This document shows positions 11,739 through 22,388 of a DNA stretch of 64,000 nt, one piece after another. Below the pieces are notes generated by a model, which worked only from the letters and a program-made list of their open reading frames with translations, did no database searches and had not been told where the DNA came from. The first letter of the stretch is position 1. Each line of letters opens with the position of its first letter. Source of the DNA: Mesobacillus subterraneus (GTDB lineage Bacteria > Bacillota > Bacilli > Bacillales > Cytobacillaceae); contig NZ_RSFW01000033.1 in assembly GCF_003937825.1 (NCBI RefSeq), positions 1-64,000 on the forward strand, in the 5' to 3' direction. The position numbers and the translations under genes were made by a program.

Positions 11739-11768
11739 TTGACAATCTATAGGTACCCTCCTTATAAT
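11739..11768 (+). promoter_or_regulatory. rpmH promoter
   Basis: TTGACA (11739-11744), an 18-base spacer and TATAAT (11763-11768) lie 48 bases before the rpmH start codon. Both hexamers are perfect sigma-A consensus. Confidence 0.85.
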
Positions 11769-11815
11769 TACAAAGACTGTCTGTAACAGCTATTCCTCAG
11801 GGAGGTGTAACATAT

Positions 11816-11950
11816 ATGAAACGCACTTATCAACCAAATAAACGTAAACACAGCAAAGTTCACGGATTCCGTGCCCGCATGAGCAGTGCAAATGGCCGTA
11901 AGGTTCTTGCTCGCCGTCGTCGCAAAGGAAGAAAAGTATTATCAGCGTAG
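11816..11950 (+). CDS. rpmH: 50S ribosomal protein L34
   Basis: 44-residue, very basic protein beginning [20 protein letters not shown] and ending RKGRKVLSA, the canonical bacterial L34. GGAGGTG lies 8 bases before the ATG and a consensus promoter precedes it. A terminator hairpin follows at once, so only part of the transcripts would read on into rnpA. Confidence 0.97.
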   Translation: MKRTYQPNKRKHSKVHGFRARMSSANGRKVLARRRRKGRKVLSA

Positions 11951-11977
11951 GCCACTGAAATGTCAGTGGTCTTTTTT
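11951..11977 (+). terminator. rpmH-rnpA terminator/attenuator
   Basis: CCACTG-aaatgt-CAGTGG is followed by TC and six T directly after the rpmH stop. Read-through would be needed to express rnpA from the rpmH promoter, which would set a high L34 to RnpA ratio. Confidence 0.8.
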
Positions 11978-12116
11978 CTCTTTGGGCAATACTATTTTTG
12001 GGCTGAAGAGCGGCTTGAAGGGATTTATTTTTGGCCATAATGATGCAGATAAATCCCTATTAAAGCATGGTCCATACGAAAAGATCGGATCCATAGAGAA
12101 TTGAAGGTGTTTAATA

Positions 12117-12479
12117 ATGAAAAAAGATTTCAGAGTAAAAAAAAATAAAGAATTCCAGGAGGCCTTTAAAAAAGGCAGATCGGTAGCCAATCGGCAGTTT
12201 GTCGTCTATATCCTGAAAAAACCGGACCAGGAGAACTTCCGAATCGGGCTGTCCGTCAGCAAGAAGATCGGCAATGCCGTTGTCCGGAACCAGATTAAAC
12301 GATATGTGCGCCAATCCTTTCATGAGCTGCAGGACCGGGTCCATAACGGGAACGATTATATCATCATCGCACGTAAGCCGACTGCTGAAATGGGGATGCA
12401 TGAGATCAAGAAAAGCCTGGAGCATGTTTTGAAGGTAGGAAAGGTTTTGAAGAAGCCGAAAGCTGGAAATAATGAATGA
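12117..12479 (+). CDS. rnpA: Ribonuclease P protein component
   Basis: 120-residue basic protein that binds the RNase P RNA and helps it remove tRNA 5' leaders. It begins [20 protein letters not shown] and carries the family RNR motif region as [26 protein letters not shown] lies upstream of the ATG. It lies in the conserved rpmH-rnpA-yidC block. Confidence 0.95.
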   Translation: MKKDFRVKKNKEFQEAFKKGRSVANRQFVVYILKKPDQENFRIGLSVSKKIGNAVVRNQIKRYVRQSFHELQDRVHNGNDYIIIARKPTAEMGMHEIKKSLEHVLKVGKVLKKPKAGNNE

Positions 12480-12639
12480 GGCAGAAATATTAGTGATTTT
12501 GCATTTTTTAAAAGCGCTTCCCTATAAAAGATGGTAAAATACACATGATTGCATTAAGCCAGAAAGGTGAAGTGTACATAAATTTGGGACAAACCATTGA
12601 AATAGATGAATGTTTCGGGAAGTTAGGAGGAAAAGAAGC

Positions 12640-13413
12640 TTGAAAAAAAGAATATTATTGATCATAAGCTTGCTTTTGGTTACGACATTGCTGACTGGCT
12701 GTATGGAATACGACCAGCCGATCACTCCTGAAAGCAAGGGCTTTTGGAACGAATACATCGTTTATCCTTTGTCGCTGCTGATCGTGAAAATGGCTGAATG
12801 GCTTGGAGGCAGCTTCGGCTTATCGATCGTTGCCGTAACGCTCTTGATTCGATTGGCGATCCTGCCGTTAATGATCAAACAGACGAAGAGCTCGAAAGCA
12901 ATGCAGGCCTTGCAGCCGGAAATGCAGAAGCTGAAGGAAAAATACAGCTCAAAAGACCAGAAAACCCAGCAGAAGCTGCAGCAGGAAACGATGGCGCTTT
13001 TCCAGAAGCATGGCGTCAATCCGCTTGCAGGGTGTTTCCCGTTGATCGTTCAGATGCCGATCCTGATTGGTTTCTATCATGCGATTTCAAGAACGAGGGA
13101 AATTGCCGAGCATAACTTCATGTGGTTCGACCTTGGATCACCGGATCCATATTACATTCTGCCGCTTGTAGCAGGTGCAACGACTTTCATCCAGCAAAAA
13201 ATGATGATGGCTGGCCAGGAAGCGAATCCGCAAATGGCCATGATGCTTTGGCTGATGCCGATCATGATCATTGTGTTTGCGATCAACTTCCCAGCGGCAC
13301 TTTCATTGTACTGGGTAGTCGGTAACTTATTCATGATTGTTCAAACTTACTTTATTAAAGGGCCGGACTTGAAAGCTACGGCTGCCGGCAATGCGGGAGG
13401 AGCAAAAAAGTGA
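12640..13413 (+). CDS. spoIIIJ: Membrane protein insertase YidC/SpoIIIJ (lipoprotein)
   Basis: 257-residue Oxa1/YidC-family insertase. The TTG at 12640 is chosen because TTAGGAGG lies nine bases upstream; it gives a signal peptide ending in the lipobox LLTGC, so the mature protein is lipid-anchored. The core has about five membrane segments and the conserved stretch [20 protein letters not shown]. In B. subtilis SpoIIIJ inserts membrane proteins and is needed for sigma-G activity during sporulation. Its stop overlaps the GTG of jag by four bases. Confidence 0.95.
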   Translation: MKKRILLIISLLLVTTLLTGCMEYDQPITPESKGFWNEYIVYPLSLLIVKMAEWLGGSFGLSIVAVTLLIRLAILPLMIKQTKSSKAMQALQPEMQKLKEKYSSKDQKTQQKLQQETMALFQKHGVNPLAGCFPLIVQMPILIGFYHAISRTREIAEHNFMWFDLGSPDPYYILPLVAGATTFIQQKMMMAGQEANPQMAMMLWLMPIMIIVFAINFPAALSLYWVVGNLFMIVQTYFIKGPDLKATAAGNAGGAKK

Positions 13414-14030
13414 AACAGGTAACTGCTACAGGACAAAATGTCGACGAAGCAGTAGAATCCGCTTTAGCTCAATTAAACACAACCAAAGACCGCACAGAAA
13501 TTGATGTAATTGATGAAGGGAAAAAGGGGATTTTCGGACTTTTCGGCGCACGTCCAGCTGTCGTCAAAGTGACAGTGAAGATCGATGCTATAGAAGAAGC
13601 CGTCAATTATTTGAAAGCCGTTGGAGCACAATTGGGCGCGCCAATCGAAGTTGACGTGCAAAAAGAAGGGAAGACGATCCTTTTTACGATGTCAGGGGAA
13701 AAAATTGCCTTGCTGATCGGTAAAAGAGGTCAAACGCTGAATTCCCTTCAATTTTTAACCCAGCTTGTGATGAACCGTTATTCTGATCAGTACACGACTG
13801 TCGTGCTTGATGCCGAGGACTACCGCAAGCGCAGGAATGAAACACTCGTACAGCTTGCCGAACGTCTCGCACAGAAAGCGGTCAGAACCGGACAAACCGT
13901 CGCGCTTGAACCCATGCCTTCGTATGAACGCAAAGTGATTCATACTGCATTGATGTCAAACAAAAAAATCAAAACCTATTCAGATGGCACCGAACCACAC
14001 CGTCATATCGTGATATCGCCATCAAAATGA
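13410..14030 (+). CDS. khpB: Jag/KhpB RNA-binding protein
   Basis: 206-residue cytoplasmic protein with an N-terminal Jag domain ([14 protein letters not shown]), a KH domain with the [11 protein letters not shown] loop (about residues 110-125) and a C-terminal R3H domain with ERKVIHTAL. KhpB works with KhpA as an RNA chaperone pair in firmicutes. The GTG start overlaps the spoIIIJ stop, so the two are translationally coupled. A very strong terminator follows. Confidence 0.94.
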   Translation: MKQVTATGQNVDEAVESALAQLNTTKDRTEIDVIDEGKKGIFGLFGARPAVVKVTVKIDAIEEAVNYLKAVGAQLGAPIEVDVQKEGKTILFTMSGEKIALLIGKRGQTLNSLQFLTQLVMNRYSDQYTTVVLDAEDYRKRRNETLVQLAERLAQKAVRTGQTVALEPMPSYERKVIHTALMSNKKIKTYSDGTEPHRHIVISPSK

Positions 14031-14036
14031 TAGAAA

Positions 14037-14071
14037 GAACCCCGGATCTGGGCAGATCCGGGGTTCTTTTT
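14037..14071 (+). terminator. Terminator after jag
   Basis: A perfect 14-bp stem GAACCCCGGATCTG/CAGATCCGGGGTTC with a two-base gap is followed by a T run. It closes the rpmH-rnpA-spoIIIJ-jag block. Confidence 0.95.
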
Positions 14072-14108
14072 GCGAAAAAACTGCTGAGAAGAGCAACAAA
14101 AATGGTTT

Positions 14109-14198
14109 ATTGGCGATAACGGTCTGGTTATTGGCGAAAATGCGAATTTAATGGCGAATTTTTGATTTTATCGGCGAAAGTAAGAGGCTTATTGGCGA
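14109..14198. repeat. Five ATTGGCGA repeats spaced 20-21 bp
   Basis: The motif A(T/A)TGGCGA or ATCGGCGA occurs at 14109, 14130, 14150, 14170 and 14191, all in the same orientation and always two helical turns apart. The bases between differ. It lies in the non-coding stretch between jag and mnmE, just upstream of DnaA boxes. Confidence 0.7.
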
Positions 14199-14308
14199 AC
14201 TGGAAAATATCATAGATTTTTACCAGTTTTGCAAGCATACGATTAAGTCTGCCATCTGCTTCTTCACTGACACTTTCATTTCACGAAAATGATTCGGTGG
14301 TTTTATTG

Positions 14309-14365
14309 TTATTCACATGTGGATAAGTTAAAATTAAATCAGTTTATTTATATAGTTGTGGATAA
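14309..14365. other. DnaA-box cluster between jag and mnmE
   Basis: TTATTCACA (14309-14317) abuts TGTGGATAA (14318-14326), and a second perfect TGTGGATAA lies at 14357-14365. B. subtilis has an oriC-proximal DnaA-box cluster in the same interval (jag-thdF) that helps limit initiation. Here it may also affect mnmE expression, as it lies in its upstream region. Confidence 0.7.
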
Positions 14366-14491
14366 ATTAAGGGTGTAAAGTATTCCTTTCTTTTTTTCGC
14401 TATAGCGATGTGGTATTCTAGTAATTTGTAGAAAACAAATATTCTTGATTTTACGATATAGATCTTTTTTTAAGGAAGCGGGGTGAAGCAA

Positions 14492-15877
14492 ATGGAATTC
14501 GATACGATTGCGGCGATTTCAACGCCGATGGGAGAAGGGGCGATTGCGATTGTCCGGTTGAGCGGGGATCAAGCTTTTGACATTGCTGACAAACTATTCA
14601 GAGGGGTAGGAAGCAAGAAGCTTAGTGAAGCGGCGTCGCATACGATTCATTATGGCCATCTGATTGATCCGAAGACTGGACAAGTTGCCGAAGAAGTCAT
14701 GGTTTCTGTGATGAGAGGACCAAAAACGTTCACGAAAGAGGATGTAGTCGAAATCAACTGCCATGGGGGTCTTGTTTCTGTAAACCGTGTGCTCCAGCTC
14801 GTCCTGAATCAGGGTGCGAGACTGGCGGAGCCCGGTGAATTTACAAAACGGGCTTTTTTAAATGGACGAATCGACCTTTCGCAGGCTGAAGCGGTCATTG
14901 ATTTGATTCGCGCGAAAACGGACCGGGCGATGAATCTTGCCCTTGGACAGATGGAGGGGCGCTTATCGAGGCTCATCCAGAAGCTGCGCCAGGAAATCCT
15001 TGAAATTCTTGCGCATGTCGAGGTGAATATCGATTACCCGGAGTATGATGACGTTGAGGAAATGACGCATAAGATGCTGTTGGAAAAAGCGAACTATGTA
15101 AAAGGTGAGCTGGAAAAGCTTCTGCAAACCTCACAGCAGGGAAAAATTCTTCGCGAAGGTTTGTCGACCGTTATTGTCGGACGTCCGAACGTCGGAAAAT
15201 CTTCATTGCTGAACAGTCTCGTCCATGAGAATAAGGCGATCGTAACAGATATTCCTGGTACGACCCGTGATGTGATCGAGGAATACGTCAATGTACGCGG
15301 CGTTCCATTAAGGCTGCTTGATACAGCCGGAATCCGTGAGACAGAGGATATCGTCGAACGAATTGGAGTGGAACGCTCACGTCAGGTTCTGAAGGAAGCA
15401 GATTTGATTTTACTGGTTCTGAACTATTCGGATGAGTTTTCAGAAGAGGATCGGAATATTTTCAAAGCGGTTGAGGGGATGGATGTCATCGTCATCGTCA
15501 ACAAGACGGACCTGCCGCAAAAAATCGATTTGGAGGCAGTGAGGGAGCTTGCGAAGGATTATTCGCTCGTAACGACCTCATTGCTTGAGGACAAGGGAGT
15601 GGATGAGCTGGAAGAAGCGATTTCAAGCTTATTCTTCTCCGGAGCGATTGAGGCAGGCGACATGACGTATGTTTCGAACAGCCGGCATATTGCCTTGCTC
15701 AACCAGGCGGTAAATTCAATTGAAGAAGCGATAAGCGGAGTGGAGATGGGGACACCAATCGACATTGTCCAGATTGATTTGACTCGTTCCTGGGAGCTTC
15801 TCGGTGAAATTATTGGCGAAAGTGTCCACGAAAGCTTGATTGACCAATTATTCTCCCAGTTCTGTTTAGGGAAATAA
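14492..15877 (+). CDS. mnmE: tRNA modification GTPase MnmE
   Basis: 461-residue GTPase that, with MnmG, makes the aminomethyl-type modification at wobble uridine 34 of certain tRNAs. It has the N-terminal folate-binding domain ([17 protein letters not shown]), a helical domain and an inserted G domain with [27 protein letters not shown] and NKTD, and ends in the invariant CLGK. The ATG at 14492 has GGGGTGA five bases upstream; an in-frame GTG lies three codons earlier. It precedes mnmG by about 100 bases. Confidence 0.97.
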   Translation: MEFDTIAAISTPMGEGAIAIVRLSGDQAFDIADKLFRGVGSKKLSEAASHTIHYGHLIDPKTGQVAEEVMVSVMRGPKTFTKEDVVEINCHGGLVSVNRVLQLVLNQGARLAEPGEFTKRAFLNGRIDLSQAEAVIDLIRAKTDRAMNLALGQMEGRLSRLIQKLRQEILEILAHVEVNIDYPEYDDVEEMTHKMLLEKANYVKGELEKLLQTSQQGKILREGLSTVIVGRPNVGKSSLLNSLVHENKAIVTDIPGTTRDVIEEYVNVRGVPLRLLDTAGIRETEDIVERIGVERSRQVLKEADLILLVLNYSDEFSEEDRNIFKAVEGMDVIVIVNKTDLPQKIDLEAVRELAKDYSLVTTSLLEDKGVDELEEAISSLFFSGAIEAGDMTYVSNSRHIALLNQAVNSIEEAISGVEMGTPIDIVQIDLTRSWELLGEIIGESVHESLIDQLFSQFCLGK

Positions 15878-15982
15878 TATTAGTATTTCAGAAAAACATT
15901 CAGTCTTCTTTTATAATGAAGACTTTCAATTATACTAACTAGTTCTTTTCGAGTAGTTTTGAAAAGATAAGGAGGCAGCAGG

Positions 15983-17863
15983 ATGGGTTATGAAGCCGGA
16001 AATTTTGATGTGGTTGTAGTTGGTGCCGGCCATGCGGGTGTTGAAGCAGCCCTTGCGGCGGCGCGCATGGGTGCGAAAACCGCGATGATTACCATCAATC
16101 TCGATATGATTGCGTTCATGCCGTGCAACCCGTCAATCGGCGGACCTGCAAAAGGGATTGTCGTACGGGAGATTGACGCCCTTGGCGGCGAAATGGGCCG
16201 CAATATTGATAAGACATACATCCAGATGAGGATGCTGAATACTGGCAAAGGTCCTGCCGTTCGTGCATTACGGGCGCAGGCTGACAAGTTCGATTACCAG
16301 TCAGAAATGAAAAAGACACTTGAGAATGAAAAGAACCTGACATTGGTACAGGGGATGGTCGAGCGCCTGATCGTGGAAGGCGACGAATGCCGTGGTGTCA
16401 TCACCCAAACAGGGGCAGCATACCTTGCAAAAACGGTTGTCATCACCACTGGTACGTATATGCGCGGGGAAATCATCCTTGGCGAATTAAAATACTCCAG
16501 CGGTCCGAACAACCAGCAGCCATCGATCAAGCTTTCCGAGCATCTTGAGGAGCTTGGCTTTGACCTGGTCCGCTTTAAGACAGGGACACCGCCACGTGTC
16601 CATAGCGATACGATCGATTATACAAAGACGGAAATCCAGCCTGGTGACGATGTCCACCGAGCATTTTCATATGAAACAACAAAATATATCACAGACCAGC
16701 TGCCATGCTGGCTGACTTATACAAATGAGAGAACGCACCAATTGATCGACGAGAATCTTCATCGGTCACCGATGTATTCCGGAATGATCAAGGGTACAGG
16801 ACCGCGCTATTGCCCATCAATCGAGGATAAAGTGGTTCGCTTCAATGACAAACCGCGCCATCAGATTTTCCTTGAACCTGAGGGAAGGAATACGCAGGAA
16901 GTTTATGTACAGGGGCTCTCCACAAGCTTGCCGGAGGAAGTGCAGCACAAGATCCTTCAAACGATTCCTGGACTTGAAAAAGTCCAGATGATGCGTGCCG
17001 GATATGCGATTGAGTATGATGCGGTCGTTCCGACACAGCTGTGGCCGACTCTGGAAACAAAATTGGTCAAGAACCTTTATACAGCAGGGCAAATCAATGG
17101 TACATCTGGCTACGAAGAAGCGGCCGGCCAGGGAATCATGGCTGGAATCAATGCCGGACGAAGAGCGCTGGGGCAAGAAGAAGTGATTTTGAGCCGTGCC
17201 GATGCCTATATCGGTGTGCTGATCGATGACCTGGTAACGAAAGGAACAAACGAACCATACCGTTTGCTGACTTCACGTGCCGAATACCGCCTGCTTCTGA
17301 GACATGATAACGCTGACCTGCGCCTTACAGATAAAGGCTATGAAATCGGCTTGATTACCGAAGAACGTTACCATAAGTTTTTAGCGAAAAAAGAAGCCAT
17401 TGAGGCGGAAAAAAAACGTTTGCGTTCCATTATTATTAAGCCTACAGCAGAGGTCCAGGAGTTGATCCGTTCCCTCGGCGGAAGTGAATTGAAGGATGGC
17501 ATCCGCGCCTCAGATCTATTGAAGCGTCCGGAAGTTTCCTATGAACACATCAAGCAGCTGGTTCCAGCCGAGGTTGAACTGGATTTCGAAACGGAAGAAC
17601 AGACAGAAATCCAGATCAAATATGAGGGGTATATCGAAAAGTCACTTCAGCAGGTCGAAAGGCTGAAGAAGATGGAAGATAAGAAGATTCCGGAAAACAT
17701 CGATTACGATGCCATTTCAGGGCTGGCGACTGAAGCGCGTCAAAAACTGAAAGAAGTCCGCCCGCTGACATTGGCACAGGCATCGCGTATTTCTGGTGTC
17801 AATCCAGCCGATATCTCCATTTTGCTGGTGTATCTGGAACAGGGACGGATCGCTCGGATATAG
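15983..17863 (+). CDS. mnmG: tRNA uridine-5-carboxymethylaminomethyl modification enzyme MnmG
   Basis: 626-residue FAD-dependent partner of MnmE. The N-terminal dinucleotide-binding motif [19 protein letters not shown] is clear, followed by the MnmG signature [17 protein letters not shown] and the C-terminal helical domain that contacts MnmE and tRNA. Length is normal. AAGGAGG precedes the ATG. It lies between mnmE and rsmG, the standard order next to oriC. Confidence 0.98.
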   Translation: MGYEAGNFDVVVVGAGHAGVEAALAAARMGAKTAMITINLDMIAFMPCNPSIGGPAKGIVVREIDALGGEMGRNIDKTYIQMRMLNTGKGPAVRALRAQADKFDYQSEMKKTLENEKNLTLVQGMVERLIVEGDECRGVITQTGAAYLAKTVVITTGTYMRGEIILGELKYSSGPNNQQPSIKLSEHLEELGFDLVRFKTGTPPRVHSDTIDYTKTEIQPGDDVHRAFSYETTKYITDQLPCWLTYTNERTHQLIDENLHRSPMYSGMIKGTGPRYCPSIEDKVVRFNDKPRHQIFLEPEGRNTQEVYVQGLSTSLPEEVQHKILQTIPGLEKVQMMRAGYAIEYDAVVPTQLWPTLETKLVKNLYTAGQINGTSGYEEAAGQGIMAGINAGRRALGQEEVILSRADAYIGVLIDDLVTKGTNEPYRLLTSRAEYRLLLRHDNADLRLTDKGYEIGLITEERYHKFLAKKEAIEAEKKRLRSIIIKPTAEVQELIRSLGGSELKDGIRASDLLKRPEVSYEHIKQLVPAEVELDFETEEQTEIQIKYEGYIEKSLQQVERLKKMEDKKIPENIDYDAISGLATEARQKLKEVRPLTLAQASRISGVNPADISILLVYLEQGRIARI

Positions 17864-17899
17864 TGAAATAGCTACAGCTTGGACAGAAAGGGTTGGCTT

Positions 17900-18616
17900 A
17901 TGAATACAGATCAATTTAAAGCAATGCTCGCCGAGAAGGGAATCGAGCTTTCTCAGCAGCAAATGGACCAGTATGAAAAGTATTACCACATGCTTGTCGA
18001 GTGGAATGAAAAAATGAATCTGACTGCGATTACGGAAAAACCGGAAGTGTATTTGAAGCATTTCTATGATTCTGTTTCTGCAGCCTTCTATTTTGACTTT
18101 AATAAGCCGCTCAATTTGTGTGATGTTGGCGCTGGTGCCGGTTTCCCGAGTATCCCAATCAAAATCGCTTTTCCAAAACTGAAGGTGACCATCGTTGATT
18201 CCCTGAATAAACGGATCACTTTCCTGGAGCAGCTGGCGAAAGAACTAGGTTTGGAAGGCACGACTTTCATCCATGACCGGGCAGAAACATTCGGGCAAAA
18301 CCCGGCTCATCGTGAACAATACGATGTCGTCATGGCCAGGGCCGTTGCGAGAATGTCTGTTTTAAGCGAGCTTTGCCTACCTTTAGCAAAGGTTGGCGGC
18401 ACATTCATCGCAATGAAGGGCAACCAGGCTGGCGAAGAGCTTCAGGTTGGCGAAAAAGCGATTGGAATTCTTGGAGGAAAGCTTGATTCCATCCATTCCT
18501 TTACGCTTCCTGTAGAAGAAAGTGAACGGAATATCCTGATCATTAACAAACAAAAAACAACACCAAAGAAATACCCAAGAAAACCGGGAACTCCAAACAA
18601 AACGCCTATCGAATAG
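17900..18616 (+). CDS. rsmG: 16S rRNA (guanine-N7) methyltransferase RsmG
   Basis: 238-residue SAM-dependent methyltransferase that modifies a guanine in the 530 loop of 16S rRNA; its loss gives low-level streptomycin resistance in B. subtilis. The SAM-binding motif is [14 protein letters not shown] near residue 75, and the protein ends with a basic [16 protein letters not shown] tail. The ATG at 17900 matches the B. subtilis start; a TTG seven codons upstream is less likely. It is 36 bases after mnmG. Confidence 0.95.
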   Translation: MNTDQFKAMLAEKGIELSQQQMDQYEKYYHMLVEWNEKMNLTAITEKPEVYLKHFYDSVSAAFYFDFNKPLNLCDVGAGAGFPSIPIKIAFPKLKVTIVDSLNKRITFLEQLAKELGLEGTTFIHDRAETFGQNPAHREQYDVVMARAVARMSVLSELCLPLAKVGGTFIAMKGNQAGEELQVGEKAIGILGGKLDSIHSFTLPVEESERNILIINKQKTTPKKYPRKPGTPNKTPIE

Positions 18617-18624
18617 AGTTTCCT

Positions 18625-18695
18625 GAGCACTATCAGCCTGGACTATGCATCAGGGCGGTCCGGGCATGATTGGTGCGCTTGCGCTTTTTGTCCTA
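18625..18695. repeat. Degenerate intergenic repeat after rsmG
   Basis: The block ATTGGTGCGCTTGCGCTTTTT resembles, in inverse orientation, the AAAGCGCAAGCGC...CACCAAT element between gyrB and gyrA. Only the ends are alike, so this is probably a worn copy of the same dispersed family. Confidence 0.3.
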
Positions 18696-18796
18696 TTTTG
18701 AAGATGAATTTTAGTTTATAATAGAGTCTATAGGCAGGAACTTGTCATTTTTATAGAGAATATGTAATAGGGAGTTCATAAAGGTGGTGTAGGGTG

Positions 18797-19672
18797 ATGA
18801 AGCCTTCTTTTTCGCGCTTTTTTGGCCTTGGGGAAAAGGAAAAAGAACGGAGCCAAGTGGAAGAGCAGACGGTTGAGGATATTGACAACGTAGAAAACGA
18901 AGAAATTAAGAAAATCCCGATTGACCATATTATTCCAAATAGATACCAGCCAAGAACTGTTTTTGATGATGAAAAAATCGAAGAATTGGCGCGTACCATT
19001 CATATACATGGAGTAATCCAGCCAATCGTCGTCCGTGAATTTGACGAGGATCGATTTGAAATCATTGCCGGGGAACGCCGCTGGCGCGCAATGAAAAAGC
19101 TTGAGTGGGAAGAAGTTCCGGCGATTGTCAAAAATCTGTCTGATTCCGAAACAGCTTCTGTTGCGTTGATTGAAAACCTCCAGCGTGAGGAGCTTTCTCC
19201 GATTGAAGAAGCGATCGCATATGGAAAACTGCTGGAAATCCATAATCTTACCCAGGAAGCATTGGCCCAAAGACTGGGCAAGGGACAATCGACGGTCGCA
19301 AATAAGCTCCGTTTGTTGAAGCTACCACAGGAAGTACAGGATGCACTTTTAAATAAATTAATCACTGAGCGTCATGCCCGTTCCCTGATTCCGTTAAAGA
19401 ATCCACAGCTGCAGGTTCAGTTGTTGGAAGAAGTCATTGAGAAATCTCTCAACGTCAAACAAACGGAAGAACGCGTCGTCAAGCTGCTCAGCCAAAATGA
19501 GGAAAAACCGAAGCCGAAGCGAAAAGCATTCAGCAAAGACATGCGGATCGCCGTCAATACGATTCGCCAATCGCTGACGATGGTTTCCGACAGCGGCATC
19601 AAACTCGATTCGGAAGAAGAAGAGTTCGATGAATTCTACCAGTTCACAATCCGGATACCTAAAAAGAAATAG
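18797..19672 (+). CDS. noc: Nucleoid occlusion protein Noc
   Basis: 291-residue ParB-family CTPase that binds Noc-binding sites and the membrane and blocks FtsZ assembly over the nucleoid. It begins [16 protein letters not shown], the amphipathic membrane-targeting helix. The CTP-binding arginine patch is [10 protein letters not shown] and the family motif [14 protein letters not shown]; the helix-turn-helix lies around [25 protein letters not shown] with ENLQREE separates it from Spo0J, which has GERRF and ENLQRED. The ATG at 18797 aligns with B. subtilis Noc. Confidence 0.93.
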   Translation: MKPSFSRFFGLGEKEKERSQVEEQTVEDIDNVENEEIKKIPIDHIIPNRYQPRTVFDDEKIEELARTIHIHGVIQPIVVREFDEDRFEIIAGERRWRAMKKLEWEEVPAIVKNLSDSETASVALIENLQREELSPIEEAIAYGKLLEIHNLTQEALAQRLGKGQSTVANKLRLLKLPQEVQDALLNKLITERHARSLIPLKNPQLQVQLLEEVIEKSLNVKQTEERVVKLLSQNEEKPKPKRKAFSKDMRIAVNTIRQSLTMVSDSGIKLDSEEEEFDEFYQFTIRIPKKK

Positions 19673-19904
19673 TGTAAAGTGGGGGACTATGCGTCCGCCA
19701 CTTTTTTAGATTAATAAACTCCTATATTACCGCATTATTTCTTTTTAATAAAAATTCTATCAACTCTCTTAATTCATGCTAAAATAGAATACATGATTGC
19801 TTTTTTGCTCTCGTTGATTTTAAGAGGGAGCGTTATTCTTATTGCATTTTTTGCTTAAAAGAGCTGAATAAGTTATTTTACGGGTTTTGAAAGTAGGTGA
19901 CAAT

Positions 19905-20666
19905 GTGGGGAAAATCATTGCGATTGCGAACCAAAAGGGTGGAGTTGGCAAGACGACGACCTCAGTAAACCTCGGGGCATGCCTTGCATACATAGGAAAA
20001 AAAGTGCTTCTTGTCGATACGGATCCTCAGGGAAATGCCACTAGCGGTGTGGGCATTGAAAAAGCGGACGTCGAACAGTGTATATATGATGTGCTTGTAG
20101 ATGATGTTGAAGCGATGAAAGTGATCCATCCGACTTCCGTGGAGAACCTGTATGTCATTCCTGCGACCATCCAGCTCGCGGGTGCGGAAATTGAATTGGT
20201 TCCGACTATTTCACGTGAGGTCCGTCTAAAGCGGGCGCTTGAGGAAGTAAAGGACCGTTTTGATTATATTTTGATTGATTGCCCGCCGTCTCTCGGGTTA
20301 TTGACACTGAACGCATTGACTGCTTCGGATGCTGTCATCATCCCGGTCCAGTGTGAATATTATGCGCTAGAAGGCCTTAGCCAGCTTCTGAATACGGTGC
20401 GCCTGGTCCAAAAGCATTTGAATCAGGATTTGAAAATTGAAGGTGTGCTGCTGACGATGCTTGATGCGCGAACGAATCTCGGTCTGCAGGTAATTGAGGA
20501 AGTGAAGAAATACTTCCAGGACAAGGTGTATCATACTGTTATTCCACGGAATGTCCGTCTAAGTGAAGCTCCAAGCCATGGAGAGCCAATTATCATTTAT
20601 GATCCGAAGTCCCGCGGGGCTGAGGTATACTTAGATCTTGCAAAGGAAGTGGTTGCAAATGGCTAA
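19905..20666 (+). CDS. parA: Chromosome partitioning ATPase ParA/Soj
   Basis: 253-residue deviant-Walker ATPase, the exact length of B. subtilis Soj. Walker A is KGGVGKTTTS, and the Walker B region is YILIDCPPSLG. Soj acts with Spo0J in origin segregation and also regulates DnaA. The GTG at 19905 is chosen because it aligns with the Soj start and has GGTGA just upstream; a TTG six codons earlier is possible. The 3' end overlaps parB by eight bases. Confidence 0.95.
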   Translation: MGKIIAIANQKGGVGKTTTSVNLGACLAYIGKKVLLVDTDPQGNATSGVGIEKADVEQCIYDVLVDDVEAMKVIHPTSVENLYVIPATIQLAGAEIELVPTISREVRLKRALEEVKDRFDYILIDCPPSLGLLTLNALTASDAVIIPVQCEYYALEGLSQLLNTVRLVQKHLNQDLKIEGVLLTMLDARTNLGLQVIEEVKKYFQDKVYHTVIPRNVRLSEAPSHGEPIIIYDPKSRGAEVYLDLAKEVVANG

Positions 20667-21507
20667 AGGCTTAGGAAAAGGATTGAATGCATTCTTTAAC
20701 ATGGAAGCTGAAAAAGAAGAAAAAGTCCAGGAGATCAGCATCAAGGAAATAAGGCCGAATCCTTATCAACCTCGAAAGGTTTTCCAGCCGGAAGCAATTG
20801 AAGAGCTGAAACTTTCGATTCAGGAGCATGGCATCCTGCAGCCGATTATTGTCAGGAAAACCATTAAAGGCTATGAAATCGTCGTTGGCGAGAGGCGTTT
20901 CCGTGCGGCGAAAGCAGCAAAGCTGGAAACGGTGCCGGCTGTTGTCAGGGAATTGAATGAACAGCAAATGATGGAGCTCGCAGTCCTTGAAAATCTTCAG
21001 CGTGAAGATCTGAACCCAATTGAAGAGGGAATCGCTTACCAGACGTTGATGGAAAAATTGAAGCTCACTCAAGAGGAGCTGGCAAAGAGACTCGGCAAAA
21101 GTAGGCCGCATTTGGCGAACCACATCCGTTTGCTGTCACTGCCTCCAAAAATCCAGGAGCTCATTTCTGATGGGAAGATTTCGATGGGACATGGACGCGC
21201 TTTGCTTGGATTAAGAAAAAAAGACAAGCTGCCAATCCTGGTCGATAAGATTCTTAAGGAGGGCATGAATGTCCGCCAGCTTGAACAGCTGATCCAGCAG
21301 ATGAACGAAATTGTTCCACGTGAAACAAAAAAAGAAAAAGTGGCGAAGGATGTGTTCATCCGTGAACGCGAAACATCGCTTCGTGAACGCTTTGGCACTA
21401 CTGTAAATATCAAGCAATCTAAAAATAAAGGGAAAATTGAAATAGAATTTTTCTCGAAAGATGATCTGGACCGGATCCTTGAATTATTAGATCAGCAACA
21501 ATCTTAA
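20659..21507 (+). CDS. parB: Chromosome partitioning protein ParB/Spo0J
   Basis: 282-residue CTP-dependent DNA clamp, the same length as B. subtilis Spo0J. It starts MAKGLGKGLNAFFN and has the CTPase patch GERRFRAAK, the motif ENLQREDLNPIEEG, the parS-reading helix-turn-helix (TQEELAKRLGKSRPHLANH) and a C-terminal dimerisation domain. It loads at parS, spreads and recruits SMC condensin. The ATG lies inside the 3' end of parA, so the pair is coupled. The gene itself contains a parS site. Confidence 0.96.
   Translation: MAKGLGKGLNAFFNMEAEKEEKVQEISIKEIRPNPYQPRKVFQPEAIEELKLSIQEHGILQPIIVRKTIKGYEIVVGERRFRAAKAAKLETVPAVVRELNEQQMMELAVLENLQREDLNPIEEGIAYQTLMEKLKLTQEELAKRLGKSRPHLANHIRLLSLPPKIQELISDGKISMGHGRALLGLRKKDKLPILVDKILKEGMNVRQLEQLIQQMNEIVPRETKKEKVAKDVFIRERETSLRERFGTTVNIKQSKNKGKIEIEFFSKDDLDRILELLDQQQS
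21312..21327. other. parS site inside parB
   Basis: TGTTCCACGTGAAACA differs from the consensus TGTTTCACGTGAAACA at one position. B. subtilis has a parS at the same place within spo0J. Confidence 0.9.
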
Positions 21508-21563
21508 GCTATCAACTCGATGGCTTCTTTTTTTACATAACTAAAAATAAAAAGGTGAACGAT

Positions 21564-22274
21564 ATGTTTTTATTTGGCACCATCGTGAATGGATTATTGA
21601 TTATCATAGGAACCTTGTTAGGAAGGATGCTCACGAGGATCCCGGAAAATATGAAAACAACCGTTATGCACGGGATCGGCCTTTCCGTCATGGTGCTGGG
21701 CTTGCAGATGGGCTTCAAAAGCGCGAATTTCCTGATCGTCATACTAAGTCTCGTGATTGGTGCAGTGCTAGGCGAAGCCTGGAAGCTAGAAGACAAGCTG
21801 AACGCAACCGGGGATTGGCTTGAGCGGAGGATTGGGTCAAAAGGAGAAGGCAGCATTTCACAGGGATTTGTAACTGCTACGCTGATTTTTGTCATCGGGG
21901 CGATGGCGATTATCGGAGCTCTCGACAGCGGCATCCGCGGTGACCATGATGTTCTGTACACGAAGGCAATCATTGACGGCTTCACCGCTCTAATTCTGAC
22001 TACAACGCTGGGGATTGGAGTGCTTTTTTCCGCGATTCCAGTCATGCTCTATCAAGGAACGATTGCTTTATTCGCCACCCAAATCGATAAACTGATTCCA
22101 CAGGCCCTGATGGACAGCTTTATCCTCGAGTTGACAGCAACTGGCGGAGTCATGATTTTTGCCATTGGGCTGAACATGATCGGTTTGACCAAAATCCGGG
22201 TTGCGAACCTGCTCCCGGGCATCCTGGTGACCGCTGTGCTTGTCACGATCAGTCATTATATGATTGGGATATAA
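21564..22274 (+). CDS. DUF554 membrane protein
   Basis: 236-residue membrane protein of the DUF554 family (B. subtilis YdfK type). It has about seven hydrophobic segments, beginning MFLFGTIVNGLLIIIGTLLG, with glycine-rich turns and a conserved central segment FVIGAMAIIGALDSGIRGDH. Function is unknown; transport has been suggested for the family but is unproven. AAAGGTGA lies 5 bases before the chosen ATG. It lies between parB and the convergent yyaC, and ends at a bidirectional terminator. Confidence 0.85.
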   Translation: MFLFGTIVNGLLIIIGTLLGRMLTRIPENMKTTVMHGIGLSVMVLGLQMGFKSANFLIVILSLVIGAVLGEAWKLEDKLNATGDWLERRIGSKGEGSISQGFVTATLIFVIGAMAIIGALDSGIRGDHDVLYTKAIIDGFTALILTTTLGIGVLFSAIPVMLYQGTIALFATQIDKLIPQALMDSFILELTATGGVMIFAIGLNMIGLTKIRVANLLPGILVTAVLVTISHYMIGI

Positions 22275-22339
22275 AAGTGCTTGGGCTGCTGGCGTTTTAT
22301 GGCTCGGAAAAATTATAAACGAAAAGGGTTTGCAAATAG

Positions 22340-22370
22340 AAAAACGCCTGGACGGGATTCCAGGCGTTTT
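22340..22370. terminator. Bidirectional terminator between the DUF554 gene and yyaC
   Basis: AAAACGCCTGG-acgggatt-CCAGGCGTTTT is a perfect stem with A and T runs at both sides, placed between two convergent genes. Confidence 0.9.
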
Positions 22371-22388
22371 GATTATCTCCAGCTATAT

